A stretch of DNA of 64,000 nucleotides, taken from NCBI RefSeq assembly GCF_036346595.1, contig NZ_CP107834.1, positions 1,488,001-1,552,000 of the forward strand, given 5' to 3'. A program made the position numbers and the translations under genes. Under the pieces are notes generated by a model. That model was not told the origin of the DNA and did not search any database. It saw only the letters and a list, made by a program, of their open reading frames with translations. Shown here in pieces: positions 8,172-17,046 of the stretch (position 1 is the first letter of the stretch; each line of letters opens with the position of its first letter). The stretch is from Streptomyces sp. NBC_00525. Lineage in GTDB: Bacteria; Actinomycetota; Actinomycetes; Streptomycetales; Streptomycetaceae.

Positions 8172-8933
8172 TCACGGCCGGGGCGGCGGGGCGGGGGCCC
8201 GGTCCGGTGCCCCGCCGATGAGGTCCTGGAACCTGCGGCGCGGCCCGGCCCAGCGCACGTCGTGGTGGTAGGCGCGCAGCACCGCGCGGGAGCGGGCCCG
8301 GTGCCGGCCGCGGTAGAAGCGCCTGGCCCACGGCGAGGTCGGCCGGGCCAGCCGTACCGCCCCGACCAGAGCCACGAAGGGAACCAGGGTGCCGACCACC
8401 GCCATCCTGGCCTTCCCCTTGAACAGGGTGATCAGGACGAAGCAGAAGTTGATGACGACGGTGACCACCGCGCCCGCCCTGCCCTGCTGCTGATCGTCGC
8501 TCAGATCGTCCACGCCCAGCGGCGAGAACCCGCCGAGCACCAGCAGCACCAGGGCCGCCGTGAGCACGACGACCTCCACGCTCCGGCGGCCCTCCTCCGT
8601 CCAGTACACGTCGTCCAGATGCAGGATCAGCGCGAACTCGTCCAGGACCAGCCCCGCGCCCACGCCGAAGACGACCGCGCACAGGGCGGCCGCGACGCCG
8701 TGCTGCCCGCAGGCGACCGCGCCGAAGCCGCCGACGACGCTCAGCACCACGCCGGGCACCACGTGGTGGATGTGGACACCGCCGGGCGTGATGTTGCGGA
8801 ACGGGCCCTTCCCGGCCCGGATCATCCGGGTGATGAACCGGGTCACGGCGAAGGTCAGCACGAAGGCGGTCAGGGCGAGGAGCAGCGGAAGTTTCCCCGG
8901 CTCGACGAAGTTGCGCTCGAACCAGTGACCCAT
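8172..8933 (-). CDS. Conserved multi-pass membrane protein between cobT and cobS
   Basis: Integral membrane protein of 253 residues with unknown function. Hydrophobic segments lie at about residues 14-34, 58-78, 80-105, 127-147 and 165-205. A His-rich motif GVHIHHVVPGV precedes the second helix and an acidic segment LDEFALILHLDDVYW lies between helices; together these could bind metal or lipid head groups, but that is inference. The C-terminus is basic and proline-rich. I chose ATG 8933 because GGGAG lies 7 bases upstream on the minus strand; an in-frame ATG at 8951 is the alternative. It is divergent from cobS with 87 bases between them. A role in cobalamin metabolism is suggested only by location. 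Confidence 0.78.
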   Translation of the reverse strand: MGHWFERNFVEPGKLPLLLALTAFVLTFAVTRFITRMIRAGKGPFRNITPGGVHIHHVVPGVVLSVVGGFGAVACGQHGVAAALCAVVFGVGAGLVLDEFALILHLDDVYWTEEGRRSVEVVVLTAALVLLVLGGFSPLGVDDLSDDQQQGRAGAVVTVVINFCFVLITLFKGKARMAVVGTLVPFVALVGAVRLARPTSPWARRFYRGRHRARSRAVLRAYHHDVRWAGPRRRFQDLIGGAPDRAPAPPPRP

Positions 8934-9020
8934 CCCACCACTCCCGGTCATCCGCTTCTGCCCCGTTGTGCGGCATTTCGGACAATCTAGCGGCCGGGCG
9001 CACCGATTAGCCTGCGCGCC

Positions 9021-9803
9021 GTGACCTCCTCCCTCGACAGCCACGGCCTGCGGTTCGCCTTCGGCACCCTGACCGTGCTCCCCGTCCGCGTGACCCGCTG
9101 GGACCGGGAGGCCGCGCGGGCCGGGATGCTGTGCGCGCCGGTGGCCGGGCTGGTGGTGGGCCTGCTCGCGGCGGTGCCGGGCAGCCTGCTGCTGTGGGGC
9201 GGCGCGGGCCCGCTGCTCGCCGCGGTGGCCTCGGCGGCCGTGCCCGCCGTGCTCACCCGGGGGCTCCATCTGGACGGTCTCGCGGACACCGCGGACGGCC
9301 TGGGCAGCGGCAAGCCGGCCGGTGACGCGCTGCGGATCATGAAGCAGTCGGACATCGGCCCGTTCGGCGTGATCACCCTGCTGTTCGTGCTGCTGGCGCA
9401 GGTGGCGGTGCTTCAGCAGGAGTACGCGCGGGGCTGGGCGCACGGCGCGGTGGCGGCCGCCGTCGCGGCGGTCGTCGCCCGGCTCGCGCTGACCCTGGCC
9501 TCGCGGCGCGGGGTGCCGGCGGCCCGGCCGGAGGGCCTGGGCGCGGCGGTCGCCGGAACGGTTCCGGTGGCCGGCGCGGTGGCGGTCGGGCTCGTGGTGG
9601 TGGTCGGCTGCGCGGGGGCGGGGGCGCTGACCGGCGGGTACGGGACGCTGCGCTGCGGCCTGGGCGCGGTGGTCGCGGTGGTGGTGGCGGAGCTGCTGCT
9701 GCGGCACTGCGTGCGGCGGTTCGGCGGGGTGACCGGCGATGTGTTCGGGGCGCTCGCGGAGACGGCGGCGACGGTGGCGCTGGTGGCCCTGGCGCTGGGC
9801 TGA
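9021..9803 (+). CDS. cobS: Adenosylcobinamide-GDP ribazoletransferase (cobalamin synthase)
   Basis: CobS is an integral membrane enzyme that joins adenosyl-GDP-cobinamide and alpha-ribazole to give adenosylcobalamin. The 260-residue protein has the family opening LRFAFGTLTVLPVRV and the metal-binding signature LHLDGLADTADGLGSG, followed by IMKQSDIGPFGV. Alternating Ala/Val/Leu-rich stretches give six or more membrane helices. The start is GTG 9021. Together with cobU and cobT this completes nucleotide-loop assembly. It converges with a GH114-like gene; a 14-base direct repeat lies in the gap. Confidence 0.95.
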   Translation: MTSSLDSHGLRFAFGTLTVLPVRVTRWDREAARAGMLCAPVAGLVVGLLAAVPGSLLLWGGAGPLLAAVASAAVPAVLTRGLHLDGLADTADGLGSGKPAGDALRIMKQSDIGPFGVITLLFVLLAQVAVLQQEYARGWAHGAVAAAVAAVVARLALTLASRRGVPAARPEGLGAAVAGTVPVAGAVAVGLVVVVGCAGAGALTGGYGTLRCGLGAVVAVVVAELLLRHCVRRFGGVTGDVFGALAETAATVALVALALG

Positions 9804-9832
9804 CGGCTGACCCGCTTCCCGGCCGGGCGGGG

Positions 9833-9890
9833 CGCGAAACCCGGCGCGTCCCGCGGGCTTCCCGGAGCGGCGGAGTGCGAAACCCGGCGC
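9833..9890. repeat. 14-base direct repeat between cobS and the GH114-like gene
   Basis: GCGAAACCCGGCGC occurs at 9833-9846 and again at 9877-9890, in the 91-base gap between convergent stops. No strong hairpin with a T-run is evident here. The function is unknown; it may be a remnant of local duplication. Confidence 0.6.
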
Positions 9891-9894
9891 CCCG

Positions 9895-10773
9895 TCAGTC
9901 CGCGTCCGCCGCGCAGGACTCGCGCGACGCGTCCAGCGCGTACTCCTTGCGCAGCGAGCTGAGCCCCAGCTTCCGGGACTGTGCGCAGAACCGCTCGGCG
10001 GGCAGTTCGTACTCGACGTGGAACACCGCCTTGCCCGCCTTCACGAACGGGGTCAGCTCCTCGCACTCGTCGTACTGCGCGCACTGCTCGTTGACCGCGA
10101 AGTCGAAGTCCCCGACCAGCTCCGGGATCTGCGGCAGGTCGTTCTTGAGGCCGGCGGCCATCCCGTGGCGGTGGACCAGGCGGGCGATCAGACGGTTGTA
10201 GCGGAGCTGGTCGGCGGCGGTCAGCGGGAAGCCGCTCTCGTTGCGGTAGCCGTCCATGTTGTCGGGCTCGACCGCGTCGAACCCCTTGTCGGCGCACATC
10301 TCGATCCGGGACTCCATCAGCGGCTCCAGGACGTCGGTGCGCCGGATGTCGAGCCAGCGCTCGCCCTTCCAGCCGTTGCCCTTCCCGAGGAGCACGGTGG
10401 GGAAACGGGCCGCGTCCGGGCGGAAGTCCTCCCAGGCGCCGGTGGACAGGTAGCAGATGACCTTGCGGCCCTCGCGGTGCAGCGCGGCGACCTCGGCCGC
10501 CGTCCGGTCGAAGCCGTCGATGTCGTACACCGGGGCGTCCACGGTGGTGTCGAGCCGGCCCGAGAGCTGCCACTGCCAGTCGGTGCCGGGTTCCGGCTGC
10601 CAGCGCTGCCGCGCGGGCTGGGCGGACGCCCCGGCTCCGGTGTCCTCGCCCGCCGGGGCGCCGCCCCGGTCCTGGGCGCAGCCCACGAGCAGCGCGAGCA
10701 GTGGCAGTGCCAGTGCGCCGCGGGCGAGGGCGCCGCGCGCCCCGCCCACCCGTGCGGCCGTACGGTCGCGCAT
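9895..10773 (-). CDS. Secreted GH114-like (endo alpha-1,4-polygalactosaminidase family) lipoprotein
   Basis: Putative glycoside hydrolase of 292 residues, exported and lipid-anchored: an Arg-rich start, a hydrophobic stretch ALALPLLALLV and the lipobox LLVGC. The mature part has the TIM-barrel signatures of the GH114/TM1410 group: WQWQLSGRLD near its start, VICYLSTGAWEDFRP, and FDAVEPDNMDGY with acidic residues at the expected active-site strand. GH114 enzymes cleave alpha-1,4-linked galactosamine polymers; the actual substrate here is not known. ATG 10773 follows a GGGGGGA purine run. An in-frame ATG at 10785 is possible. It is divergent from pepA across 245 bases. Confidence 0.85.
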   Translation of the reverse strand: MRDRTAARVGGARGALARGALALPLLALLVGCAQDRGGAPAGEDTGAGASAQPARQRWQPEPGTDWQWQLSGRLDTTVDAPVYDIDGFDRTAAEVAALHREGRKVICYLSTGAWEDFRPDAARFPTVLLGKGNGWKGERWLDIRRTDVLEPLMESRIEMCADKGFDAVEPDNMDGYRNESGFPLTAADQLRYNRLIARLVHRHGMAAGLKNDLPQIPELVGDFDFAVNEQCAQYDECEELTPFVKAGKAVFHVEYELPAERFCAQSRKLGLSSLRKEYALDASRESCAADAD

Positions 10774-11018
10774 CGTTCCCCCCATGTGCGCCCCGGGTCC
10801 GTGCCATCGGGACGATCTTCCTGGAACCCCCACCGTACGTCGGCCGGGGAACAGCCGTGCGACCGCTACGGCCCGCCGCCGTGAGCGGGCAGCAAAGGCG
10901 CGCGTAGGCTCATTCCCGGCACATTGCGACGGCGTCTACGATGCGCCGGGCCCGGTCGGCCACCCCTCGACCACTACAGGGCCGGAAAAGAACTCAACGG
11001 AAGCGAGATTTCACCACC

Positions 11019-12572
11019 GTGACTGCTCTCACTCTCAGCACCGCCGGTGCGGCGACGCTGCGCGCCGACGCCCTCGTCGTGGGCGTCGCCAAGAGCGCTG
11101 GATCCAAGTCCGCGGACGTCGTCCTCGCACCGGGCGCCGAGGCCGTGGACAAGGCGTTCGGCGGGAAGCTCGCCGCCGTCCTGTCGACCCTGGGCGCCTC
11201 GGGTGCCGAGGGCGAGCTGACGAAGGTCCCGGCTCCGGACGGCCTCAAGGCCCCGGTCGTCATCGCGGTCGGCCTCGGCAAGGCCCCCGAGAAGGACGGC
11301 GCGTACGACGCCGAGGCGCTGCGCCGGGCCGCCGGTGCCGCCGCCCGTTCGCTGGCCGGGGCGAAGAAGGCCGGCTTCGCGCTGCCCATCGGCTCCGTCG
11401 AGGACGCCGAGGCGATCGCGGAGGGCGCGCTGCTCGGCGCGTACGCCTTCATCGCCTACCAGGCCGGCGAGAACAAGCTCGCCCCCAAGGGCGCCAAGGC
11501 CGCCGGTGCCAAGCCGGCGCTGGCCGAGGTCGCCCTGCTCGGCGCCAAGCCGCGCGACAAGGCGTTCAAGGCCGCCGCCGACCGCGCGATCGCCCTCGCC
11601 GAGGAGATCAACCGCGCCCGCGACCTGGTCAACACCCCGCCCAACGACCTCTACCCCGAGTCCTTCGCCGCCGTGGCCACCGCCGCCGGCAAGGAGCACG
11701 GCATCAAGGTGCAGGTGCTGGACGAGAAGGCGCTCGTCAAGGGCGGCTACGGCGGCATCCTCGGCGTCGGCCAGGGCGCGACCCGCGGCCCGCGCCTCGT
11801 GAAGCTCGCCTACACGCACCCGAAGGCGGAGAAGACCCTGGCCCTCGTCGGCAAGGGCATCACCTACGACTCGGGCGGCATCTCGCTGAAGCCGGCCGGC
11901 CACAACGAGACGATGAAGTGCGACATGGCCGGCGCCGCCGCCGTGTTCGCGACCGTCGTCACGGCCGCCCGCCTGGGCCTGCGCGTCAACGTCACCGGCT
12001 GGCTGGCGCTCGCCGAGAACATGCCCTCGGGCAGCGCCACCCGCCCCGGCGACGTGCTGCGCATGTACAGCGGCAAGACCGTCGAGGTGCTCAACACCGA
12101 CGCCGAGGGCCGGCTCGTCATGGCCGACGCGCTCACCCGCGCCTCGGAGGACAACCCGGACGCGCTCGTCGACGTGGCGACCCTGACCGGCGCCATGGTG
12201 CTGGCGCTGGGCAACCGCACCTTCGGCATCATGTCCAACGACGACGCCTTCCGTACCTCGATCCACGAGATCGCGGAGGAGGTCGGCGAGGCGTCCTGGC
12301 CGATGCCGCTCCCGGCCGACCTGCGCAAGGGCATGGACTCCCCGACCGCCGACATCGCCAACATGGGCGAGCGGATGGGCGGCGGCCTGGTGGCCGGCCT
12401 GTTCCTGAAGGAGTTCGTCGGCGAGGGCATCGCCTGGGCCCACCTGGACATCGCGGGCCCCGCCTTCCACGAGGGCGCCCCGTACGGATACACGCCGAAG
12501 GGCGGCACCGGTTCCGCCGTCCGCACCCTGGTCAAGCTGGCGGAGCGCACCGCCGACGGCGACCTCGGCTGA
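11019..12572 (+). CDS. pepA: Leucyl aminopeptidase (M17 family)
   Basis: Cytosolic zinc/manganese aminopeptidase that releases N-terminal residues from peptides. The 517-residue length fits the family. The N-terminal non-catalytic domain covers about residues 1-180; the catalytic domain has VGKGITYDSGGISLKP, KCDMAGAAAVFAT and the M17 signature NTDAEGRLVMADAL, which together supply the metal ligands and catalytic Lys and Arg. GTG 11019 is preceded by a GGAAGCGAG purine run; the frame is open for 26 further codons upstream but these lack the family alignment. A strong terminator hairpin follows at 12589-12618. Confidence 0.95.
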   Translation: MTALTLSTAGAATLRADALVVGVAKSAGSKSADVVLAPGAEAVDKAFGGKLAAVLSTLGASGAEGELTKVPAPDGLKAPVVIAVGLGKAPEKDGAYDAEALRRAAGAAARSLAGAKKAGFALPIGSVEDAEAIAEGALLGAYAFIAYQAGENKLAPKGAKAAGAKPALAEVALLGAKPRDKAFKAAADRAIALAEEINRARDLVNTPPNDLYPESFAAVATAAGKEHGIKVQVLDEKALVKGGYGGILGVGQGATRGPRLVKLAYTHPKAEKTLALVGKGITYDSGGISLKPAGHNETMKCDMAGAAAVFATVVTAARLGLRVNVTGWLALAENMPSGSATRPGDVLRMYSGKTVEVLNTDAEGRLVMADALTRASEDNPDALVDVATLTGAMVLALGNRTFGIMSNDDAFRTSIHEIAEEVGEASWPMPLPADLRKGMDSPTADIANMGERMGGGLVAGLFLKEFVGEGIAWAHLDIAGPAFHEGAPYGYTPKGGTGSAVRTLVKLAERTADGDLG

Positions 12573-12588
12573 GGCCGGCCGGCCTCTG

Positions 12589-12618
12589 TACGGCCCCGGG
12601 CATACGTCCGGGGCCGTA
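12589..12618 (+). terminator. pepA terminator
   Basis: Perfect hairpin TACGGCCCCGG (12589-12599) / CCGGGGCCGTA (12608-12618) with an 8-base loop, followed by GGTGTTTG. Confidence 0.85.
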
Positions 12619-12895
12619 GGTGTTTGACCCATGGCACCGCGTCCGGGCGGGGTGGTTTCGCTCTTGACGAAATCCCTGTCCGCCACGCAGCGGTTATCCA
12701 CCGGGACGGACGATCATCCGCCCCGGACACGGGCCCCGCGTCCCGCTCACCGTCAACAAATGCGAAGATGGGTTCTCGGCAGGACAGGGCCCCCACCACA
12801 GGGCCGAAGACAAAGCGGCCGCACACCAGCCGACCGGCCGGTAACACCCCGAGGACGGGGCCCGGCGTACGGCGCACATGCATGGAGGACGTGAC
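12619..12895 (+). other. Intergenic region upstream of lpd
   Basis: Together with the pepA terminator this is a 323-base stretch without a gene. I find no convincing reading frame. A TTGACG at about 12664 and the A-rich CAACAAATGCGAAGATG near 12755-12775 could be promoter parts for lpd, but no well-spaced -35/-10 pair is evident. Confidence 0.4.
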
Positions 12896-14284
12896 GTGGC
12901 GAACGACGCCAGCACCGTTTTCGACCTAGTGATCCTCGGCGGTGGTAGCGGCGGGTACGCCGCGGCCCTGCGCGGAGCGCAGCTGGGCCTGGACGTCGCT
13001 CTGATCGAGAAGGGCAAGGTCGGCGGCACCTGCCTGCACAACGGCTGCATCCCCACGAAGGCCCTGCTGCACGCGGGCGAGATCGCGGACCAGGCCCGCG
13101 AAGCCGCCCAGTTCGGTGTCCAGGCCACCTTCGAGGGCATCGACATGGCGGCCGTCCACAAGTACAAGGACGACGTGATCTCCGGCCTGTACAAGGGTCT
13201 GCAGGGTCTCGTCGCCTCCCGCAAGGTGCACTACATCGAGGGTGAGGGCCGCCTCTCCTCCCCCACCTCGGTGGACGTGAACGGCCAGCGCATCCAGGGC
13301 CGCCACGTGCTGCTCGCGACCGGCTCCGTGCCGAAGTCGCTGCCGGGCCTGGAGATCGACGGCAACCGCATCATCTCCTCGGACCACGCGCTGAAGCTGG
13401 ACCGCGTCCCGAAGTCGGCGATCGTGCTGGGCGGCGGCGTCATCGGCGTCGAGTTCGCCTCGGCGTGGACCTCCTTCGGCACCGACGTGACGATCGTCGA
13501 GGGCCTCAAGCACCTCGTCCCGGTCGAGGACGAGAACAGCTCCAAGCTCCTTGAGCGCGCCTTCCGCAAGCGCGGCATCAAGTTCAACCTCGGCACGTTC
13601 TTCCAGAGCGCCGAGTACACGCAGGACGGCGTCAAGGTCACCCTCGCCGACGGCAAGACCTTCGAGGCGGAGGTGCTGCTGGTCGCGATCGGCCGCGGCC
13701 CGGTCTCGCAGGGCCTGGGTTACGAGGAGGCCGGGGTCGCCATGGACCGCGGCTACGTCCTGGTCGACGAGTACATGCGGACCAACGTGGAGACGATCTC
13801 CGCCGTGGGCGACCTGGTCCCCACGCTCCAGCTCGCGCACGTCGGCTTCGCCGAGGGCATCCTCGTCGCGGAGCGGCTGGCCGGTCTCAAGACCGTCCCG
13901 ATCGACTACGACGGCGTGCCGCGCGTGACGTACTGCCACCCCGAGGTCGCCTCCGTCGGCATCACCGAGGCCAAGGCCAAGGAGCTCTACGGCGCGGACA
14001 AGGTCGTCGCCCTCAAGTACAACCTCGCCGGCAACGGCAAGAGCAAGATCCTCAAGACCGCGGGCGAGATCAAGCTCGTCCAGGTCAAGGACGGTGCGGT
14101 GGTCGGCGTCCACATGGTCGGTGACCGTATGGGCGAGCAGGTCGGCGAAGCCCAGCTGATCTACAACTGGGAAGCGCTGCCGGCCGAGGTCGCCCAGCTC
14201 ATCCACGCCCACCCGACCCAGAGCGAGGCGCTCGGCGAGGCCCACCTGGCCCTGGCCGGCAAGCCCCTGCACTCCCACGACTGA
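12896..14284 (+). CDS. lpdA: Dihydrolipoyl dehydrogenase (E3)
   Basis: FAD-dependent disulfide oxidoreductase of 462 residues that reoxidises dihydrolipoyl groups on E2 and reduces NAD. The FAD-binding Rossmann motif is VILGGGSGGYAAALRGAQLG near the start. The redox-active disulfide is in GGTCLHNGCIPTKAL. The NAD motif is AIVLGGGVIGVEFASAW, and the C-terminal dimerisation region contains HAHPTQSEALGE with the catalytic His-Glu pair. GTG 12896 has GGAGG 7 bases upstream. sucB follows 60 bases later, so the two are probably one transcript. Confidence 0.97.
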   Translation: MANDASTVFDLVILGGGSGGYAAALRGAQLGLDVALIEKGKVGGTCLHNGCIPTKALLHAGEIADQAREAAQFGVQATFEGIDMAAVHKYKDDVISGLYKGLQGLVASRKVHYIEGEGRLSSPTSVDVNGQRIQGRHVLLATGSVPKSLPGLEIDGNRIISSDHALKLDRVPKSAIVLGGGVIGVEFASAWTSFGTDVTIVEGLKHLVPVEDENSSKLLERAFRKRGIKFNLGTFFQSAEYTQDGVKVTLADGKTFEAEVLLVAIGRGPVSQGLGYEEAGVAMDRGYVLVDEYMRTNVETISAVGDLVPTLQLAHVGFAEGILVAERLAGLKTVPIDYDGVPRVTYCHPEVASVGITEAKAKELYGADKVVALKYNLAGNGKSKILKTAGEIKLVQVKDGAVVGVHMVGDRMGEQVGEAQLIYNWEALPAEVAQLIHAHPTQSEALGEAHLALAGKPLHSHD

Positions 14285-14344
14285 TCAGTCGACCGGGCGC
14301 GACGACCGACCACTTCCGCATTTTCGTAAGGAGCAACTGAAACC

Positions 14345-16123
14345 ATGTCGGTTTCCGTAACCCTTCCGGCGCTCGGCGAGAGCGTCACCGAGGGCACTGT
14401 CACCCGCTGGCTGAAGGCCGAGGGCGAGCGCGTCGAGGCCGACGAGCCGTTGCTCGAGGTCTCGACCGACAAGGTCGACACCGAGATCCCCGCCCCCGCC
14501 TCCGGCATCCTGTCGTCCATCAAGGTCGCCGAGGACGAGACCGTCGAGGTCGGCGCCGAGCTGGCCGTCATCGACGACGGCTCGGGCGCCCCGGCCGCCG
14601 CCGAGGCCCCGGCCGCGGAGGCCCCCGCCGCCGAGGCCGCCCCGGCCCCGGCTCCGGCCGCCGAGACCCCCGCCCCGGCCCCCGCGGCCGAGGCCGAGGC
14701 CCCCGCCGCCGCTCCGGCCGGTGGCGCCTCCGGCACCGACGTCACCCTGCCGGCGCTCGGCGAGAGCGTCACCGAGGGCACCGTCACCCGCTGGCTGAAG
14801 GAGGTCGGCGAGGAGGTCGCGGAGGACGAGCCGCTGCTCGAGGTCTCCACGGACAAGGTGGACACCGAGATTCCCGCCCCGGTCGCCGGTGTGCTGCTGG
14901 AGATCGTGGTCGGTGAGGACGAGACCGCCGAGGTCGGCGCCAAGCTCGCCGTCATCGGTGCGCCCGGTGCCGCCCCGGCCGCCGCGCCGGCTCCGGCCGC
15001 CCCGGCCCCGGCCCCCGCCGCCCCGGCCCCGGCTCCCGCCGCTCCGGCTCCGGCCGCTCCGGCCCCCGCGCCGGCCGCTGCCCCTGCCCCCGCCCCCGCC
15101 GCTCCGGCACCCGCCCCGGCCGCCCCGGCCCCGGCACCCGCCGCCGCTCCGGCTCCGGCCGCCGCCGCTCCGGTCGCGACCTCCGGTGACGACGGCGCGT
15201 ACGTCACGCCGCTGGTCCGCAAGCTCGCCGCCGAGAACGGCGTCGACCTGGGCGCGGTCAAGGGCACCGGCGTCGGTGGCCGTATCCGCAAGCAGGATGT
15301 CGTCGCCGCCGCGGAGGCCGCCAAGGCCGCCGCCGCTGCCCCGGCGCCCGCCGCCGCCGCCGCTCCGAGCGCCTCCAAGGCGCCGAAGCTGGAGGCGTCC
15401 CCGCTGCGCGGTCAGACGGTCAAGATGACCCGCATGCGCAAGGTCATCGGCGACAACATGATGAAGGCGCTGCACTCGCAGGCCCAGCTGACCTCGGTCG
15501 TCGAGGTCGACGTCACCAAGCTGATGAAGCTGCGCGCCCGCGCGAAGGACGCCTTCGCGGCCCGTGAGGGCGTCAAGCTCTCCCCGATGCCGTTCTACGT
15601 GAAGGCCGCCGCCCAGGCGCTGAAGGCCCACCCGGTCGTCAACGCCCGGATCAACGAGGACGAAGGCACGATCACGTACTTCGACTCGGAGAACATCGGC
15701 ATCGCCGTGGACGCCGAGAAGGGCCTGATGACCCCGGTCATCAAGGGCGCGGGCGACCTCAACATCGCCGGCATCTCGAAGAAGACCGCCGAGCTGGCCG
15801 GCAAGGCCCGCGGTGGCGGCCTGACCCCGGACGACATGTCCGGTGCCACCTTCACCATCAGCAACACCGGCTCGCGCGGTGCGCTGTTCGACACCGTCAT
15901 CGTGCCGCCGAACCAGGCCGCCATCCTGGGCATCGGCGCCACCGTGAAGCGTCCCGCGGTCATCGAGACCGAGGAGGGTACCGTGATCGGTGTCCGCGAC
16001 ATGACGTACCTGTCGCTCTCCTACGACCACCGTCTGGTGGACGGCGCGGACGCCGCCCGCTACCTGACCGCGGTCAAGGCGATCCTGGAGGCCGGCGAGT
16101 TCGAGGTCGAGCTCGGCCTGTAA
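14345..16123 (+). CDS. sucB: Dihydrolipoyllysine acyltransferase (E2) with two lipoyl domains
   Basis: E2 core of a 2-oxoacid dehydrogenase complex, 592 residues. It has two nearly identical lipoyl domains, with lipoylated lysines Lys43 and Lys171, both in [10 protein letters not shown]. Long Ala-Pro linkers separate them (about 80-128 and 213-282), then a peripheral-subunit binding domain ([16 protein letters not shown]) and the catalytic domain with [13 protein letters not shown]. The family is usually annotated as 2-oxoglutarate dehydrogenase E2. In actinobacteria a single such E2 often serves both pyruvate and 2-oxoglutarate E1 partners, which fits aceE nearby. An AAGGAG site precedes the ATG. 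The lpd gene is directly upstream. Confidence 0.95.
   Translation: MSVSVTLPALGESVTEGTVTRWLKAEGERVEADEPLLEVSTDKVDTEIPAPASGILSSIKVAEDETVEVGAELAVIDDGSGAPAAAEAPAAEAPAAEAAPAPAPAAETPAPAPAAEAEAPAAAPAGGASGTDVTLPALGESVTEGTVTRWLKEVGEEVAEDEPLLEVSTDKVDTEIPAPVAGVLLEIVVGEDETAEVGAKLAVIGAPGAAPAAAPAPAAPAPAPAAPAPAPAAPAPAAPAPAPAAAPAPAPAAPAPAPAAPAPAPAAAPAPAAAAPVATSGDDGAYVTPLVRKLAAENGVDLGAVKGTGVGGRIRKQDVVAAAEAAKAAAAAPAPAAAAAPSASKAPKLEASPLRGQTVKMTRMRKVIGDNMMKALHSQAQLTSVVEVDVTKLMKLRARAKDAFAAREGVKLSPMPFYVKAAAQALKAHPVVNARINEDEGTITYFDSENIGIAVDAEKGLMTPVIKGAGDLNIAGISKKTAELAGKARGGGLTPDDMSGATFTISNTGSRGALFDTVIVPPNQAAILGIGATVKRPAVIETEEGTVIGVRDMTYLSLSYDHRLVDGADAARYLTAVKAILEAGEFEVELGL
14985..15180 (+). repeat. Ala-Pro low-complexity coding repeat in sucB
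   Basis: About 65 codons of almost pure Ala and Pro (units such as APAPAAPAP) forming the flexible linker between the second lipoyl domain and the subunit-binding domain. The DNA is an imperfect tandem array of GCCCCGGCC-like units, and is a likely site of length variation between strains. Confidence 0.8.
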
Positions 16124-16141
16124 CCGGCTCGGCCTGTAACC
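16111..16141 (+). repeat. Tandem duplication at the sucB stop codon
   Basis: The 15-base sequence GCTCGGCCTGTAACC, which covers the last codons and stop of sucB, occurs at 16111-16125 and again at 16127-16141. The second copy lies in the 3' untranslated region. Confidence 0.8.
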
Positions 16142-16152
16142 AGCCTCACGAT

Positions 16153-16192
16153 CGGCGCCCCCGTCCGGAACCCTCCCGGACGGGGGCGCCGC
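16153..16192 (+). terminator. lpd-sucB terminator
   Basis: Hairpin with 16-base arms, CGGCGCCCCCGTCCGG (16153-16168) and its complement ending at 16191, 30 bases after the sucB stop. Confidence 0.85.
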
Positions 16193-16197
16193 CGTAT

Positions 16198-16207
16198 TGT
16201 CTAGACA
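16198..16207. promoter_or_regulatory. Palindrome upstream of gntR gene, candidate GntR operator
   Basis: TGTCTAGACA is a perfect 10-base palindrome 61 bases before the ATG of the GntR-type gene. FadR-subfamily regulators commonly bind short palindromes with TTGT/ACA half-sites, so autoregulation is plausible. This is inference; binding is not shown by sequence alone. Confidence 0.45.
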
Positions 16208-16268
16208 CCCGGTCGCCCCGGCCACTGTGCCCGGCGCAGGCGTACCGGTCTGTCCGAAGGAGCCCGTC

Positions 16269-16892
16269 ATGACCCCGCCCGTCGTCCACTCGCTGCGCGA
16301 ACAGATCCGCGAGCACATCGTGGAGGGGATCGTGAGCGGGCGCTGGAAGCCGGGCGAGCGGATCGTGGAGCGGCGCATCGCCACCGAGCTGGAGGTCAGC
16401 CAGACGCCCGTGCGCGAGGCGCTGCGGGAGCTGGAGACGCTGCGGCTGATCGAGTCGGCGCCCAACAAGGGCGTCCGGGTCCGCAACCTCACCGCCGCCG
16501 ACCTGGAGGAGAGCTACCCCGTACGGGCCGGTCTGGAGCAGATCGCGGCCGAGCTGGCGGCTCCGGGGCTCGGCGAGGACTGCTCGCTGCTGGCCCCGCA
16601 CGTGAGCGCGCTGTACGAGGCGGACCGGCTGGCGGACGGCGAGGCGCAGGTGCGGCACACGGTGGGCTTCCACCGGGAGATGGTGCGGGCGGCGGGCAAC
16701 GCGGTGCTGCTGCACACCTGGGAGGGGCTGGGCATCGAGGTGTTCACTGCGCTGTCGATCCGCTGGCTGGGAACGGTGCAGAAGTCGTACGCGGAGGAGC
16801 ACGAGGCCCTCATCGACGCGTTCCTGCGCAAGGACCCGGACATCGGCACCCTGGTCAAGGCGCATGTGCTGGGCTGCGCGCCGCGCGCCTGA
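16269..16892 (+). CDS. GntR-family (FadR/FCD-type) transcriptional regulator
   Basis: DNA-binding regulator of 207 residues. The N-terminal winged helix (about residues 8-70) carries IVSGRWKPGERIVERRIATE and VSQTPVREALRELETLRLIE, the GntR signature. The C-terminal all-helical domain (about 75-200) is FCD-like, a ligand-binding fold that often binds organic acids through a metal. ATG 16269 has GAAGGAG 5 bases upstream; the frame extends a further 24 codons upstream without a good start. It lies between sucB and aceE, so control of pyruvate/2-oxoacid metabolism is likely but not demonstrated. A palindrome lies upstream of it and another upstream of aceE. Confidence 0.88.
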   Translation: MTPPVVHSLREQIREHIVEGIVSGRWKPGERIVERRIATELEVSQTPVREALRELETLRLIESAPNKGVRVRNLTAADLEESYPVRAGLEQIAAELAAPGLGEDCSLLAPHVSALYEADRLADGEAQVRHTVGFHREMVRAAGNAVLLHTWEGLGIEVFTALSIRWLGTVQKSYAEEHEALIDAFLRKDPDIGTLVKAHVLGCAPRA

Positions 16893-17046
16893 GCCTCCGG
16901 ACAGGCTGGTGCGCATCTGTCGTGGAGGGCGCTCTCCTGTGCGGACGGGTGCCCTTTTTGACGGTTAAATCCCGTCACTCGGTGCCCTGTTTCCTGGCAC
17001 CCCATGCCACTTTTCTTCATATCGAGAAGTTTTGCCTTTCATCCTT

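Noticed and set aside
8172..9707. Extension of the membrane protein gene to about 511 codons upstream on the minus strand
   Set aside because: The upstream part is antisense to cobS and has no membrane-protein character; the family-like sequence starts at ATG 8933.
14985..15180. Possible tandem-repeat mobile element or CRISPR-like array
   Set aside because: The repeats are in frame and encode the Ala-Pro linker of SucB; there are no spacers.
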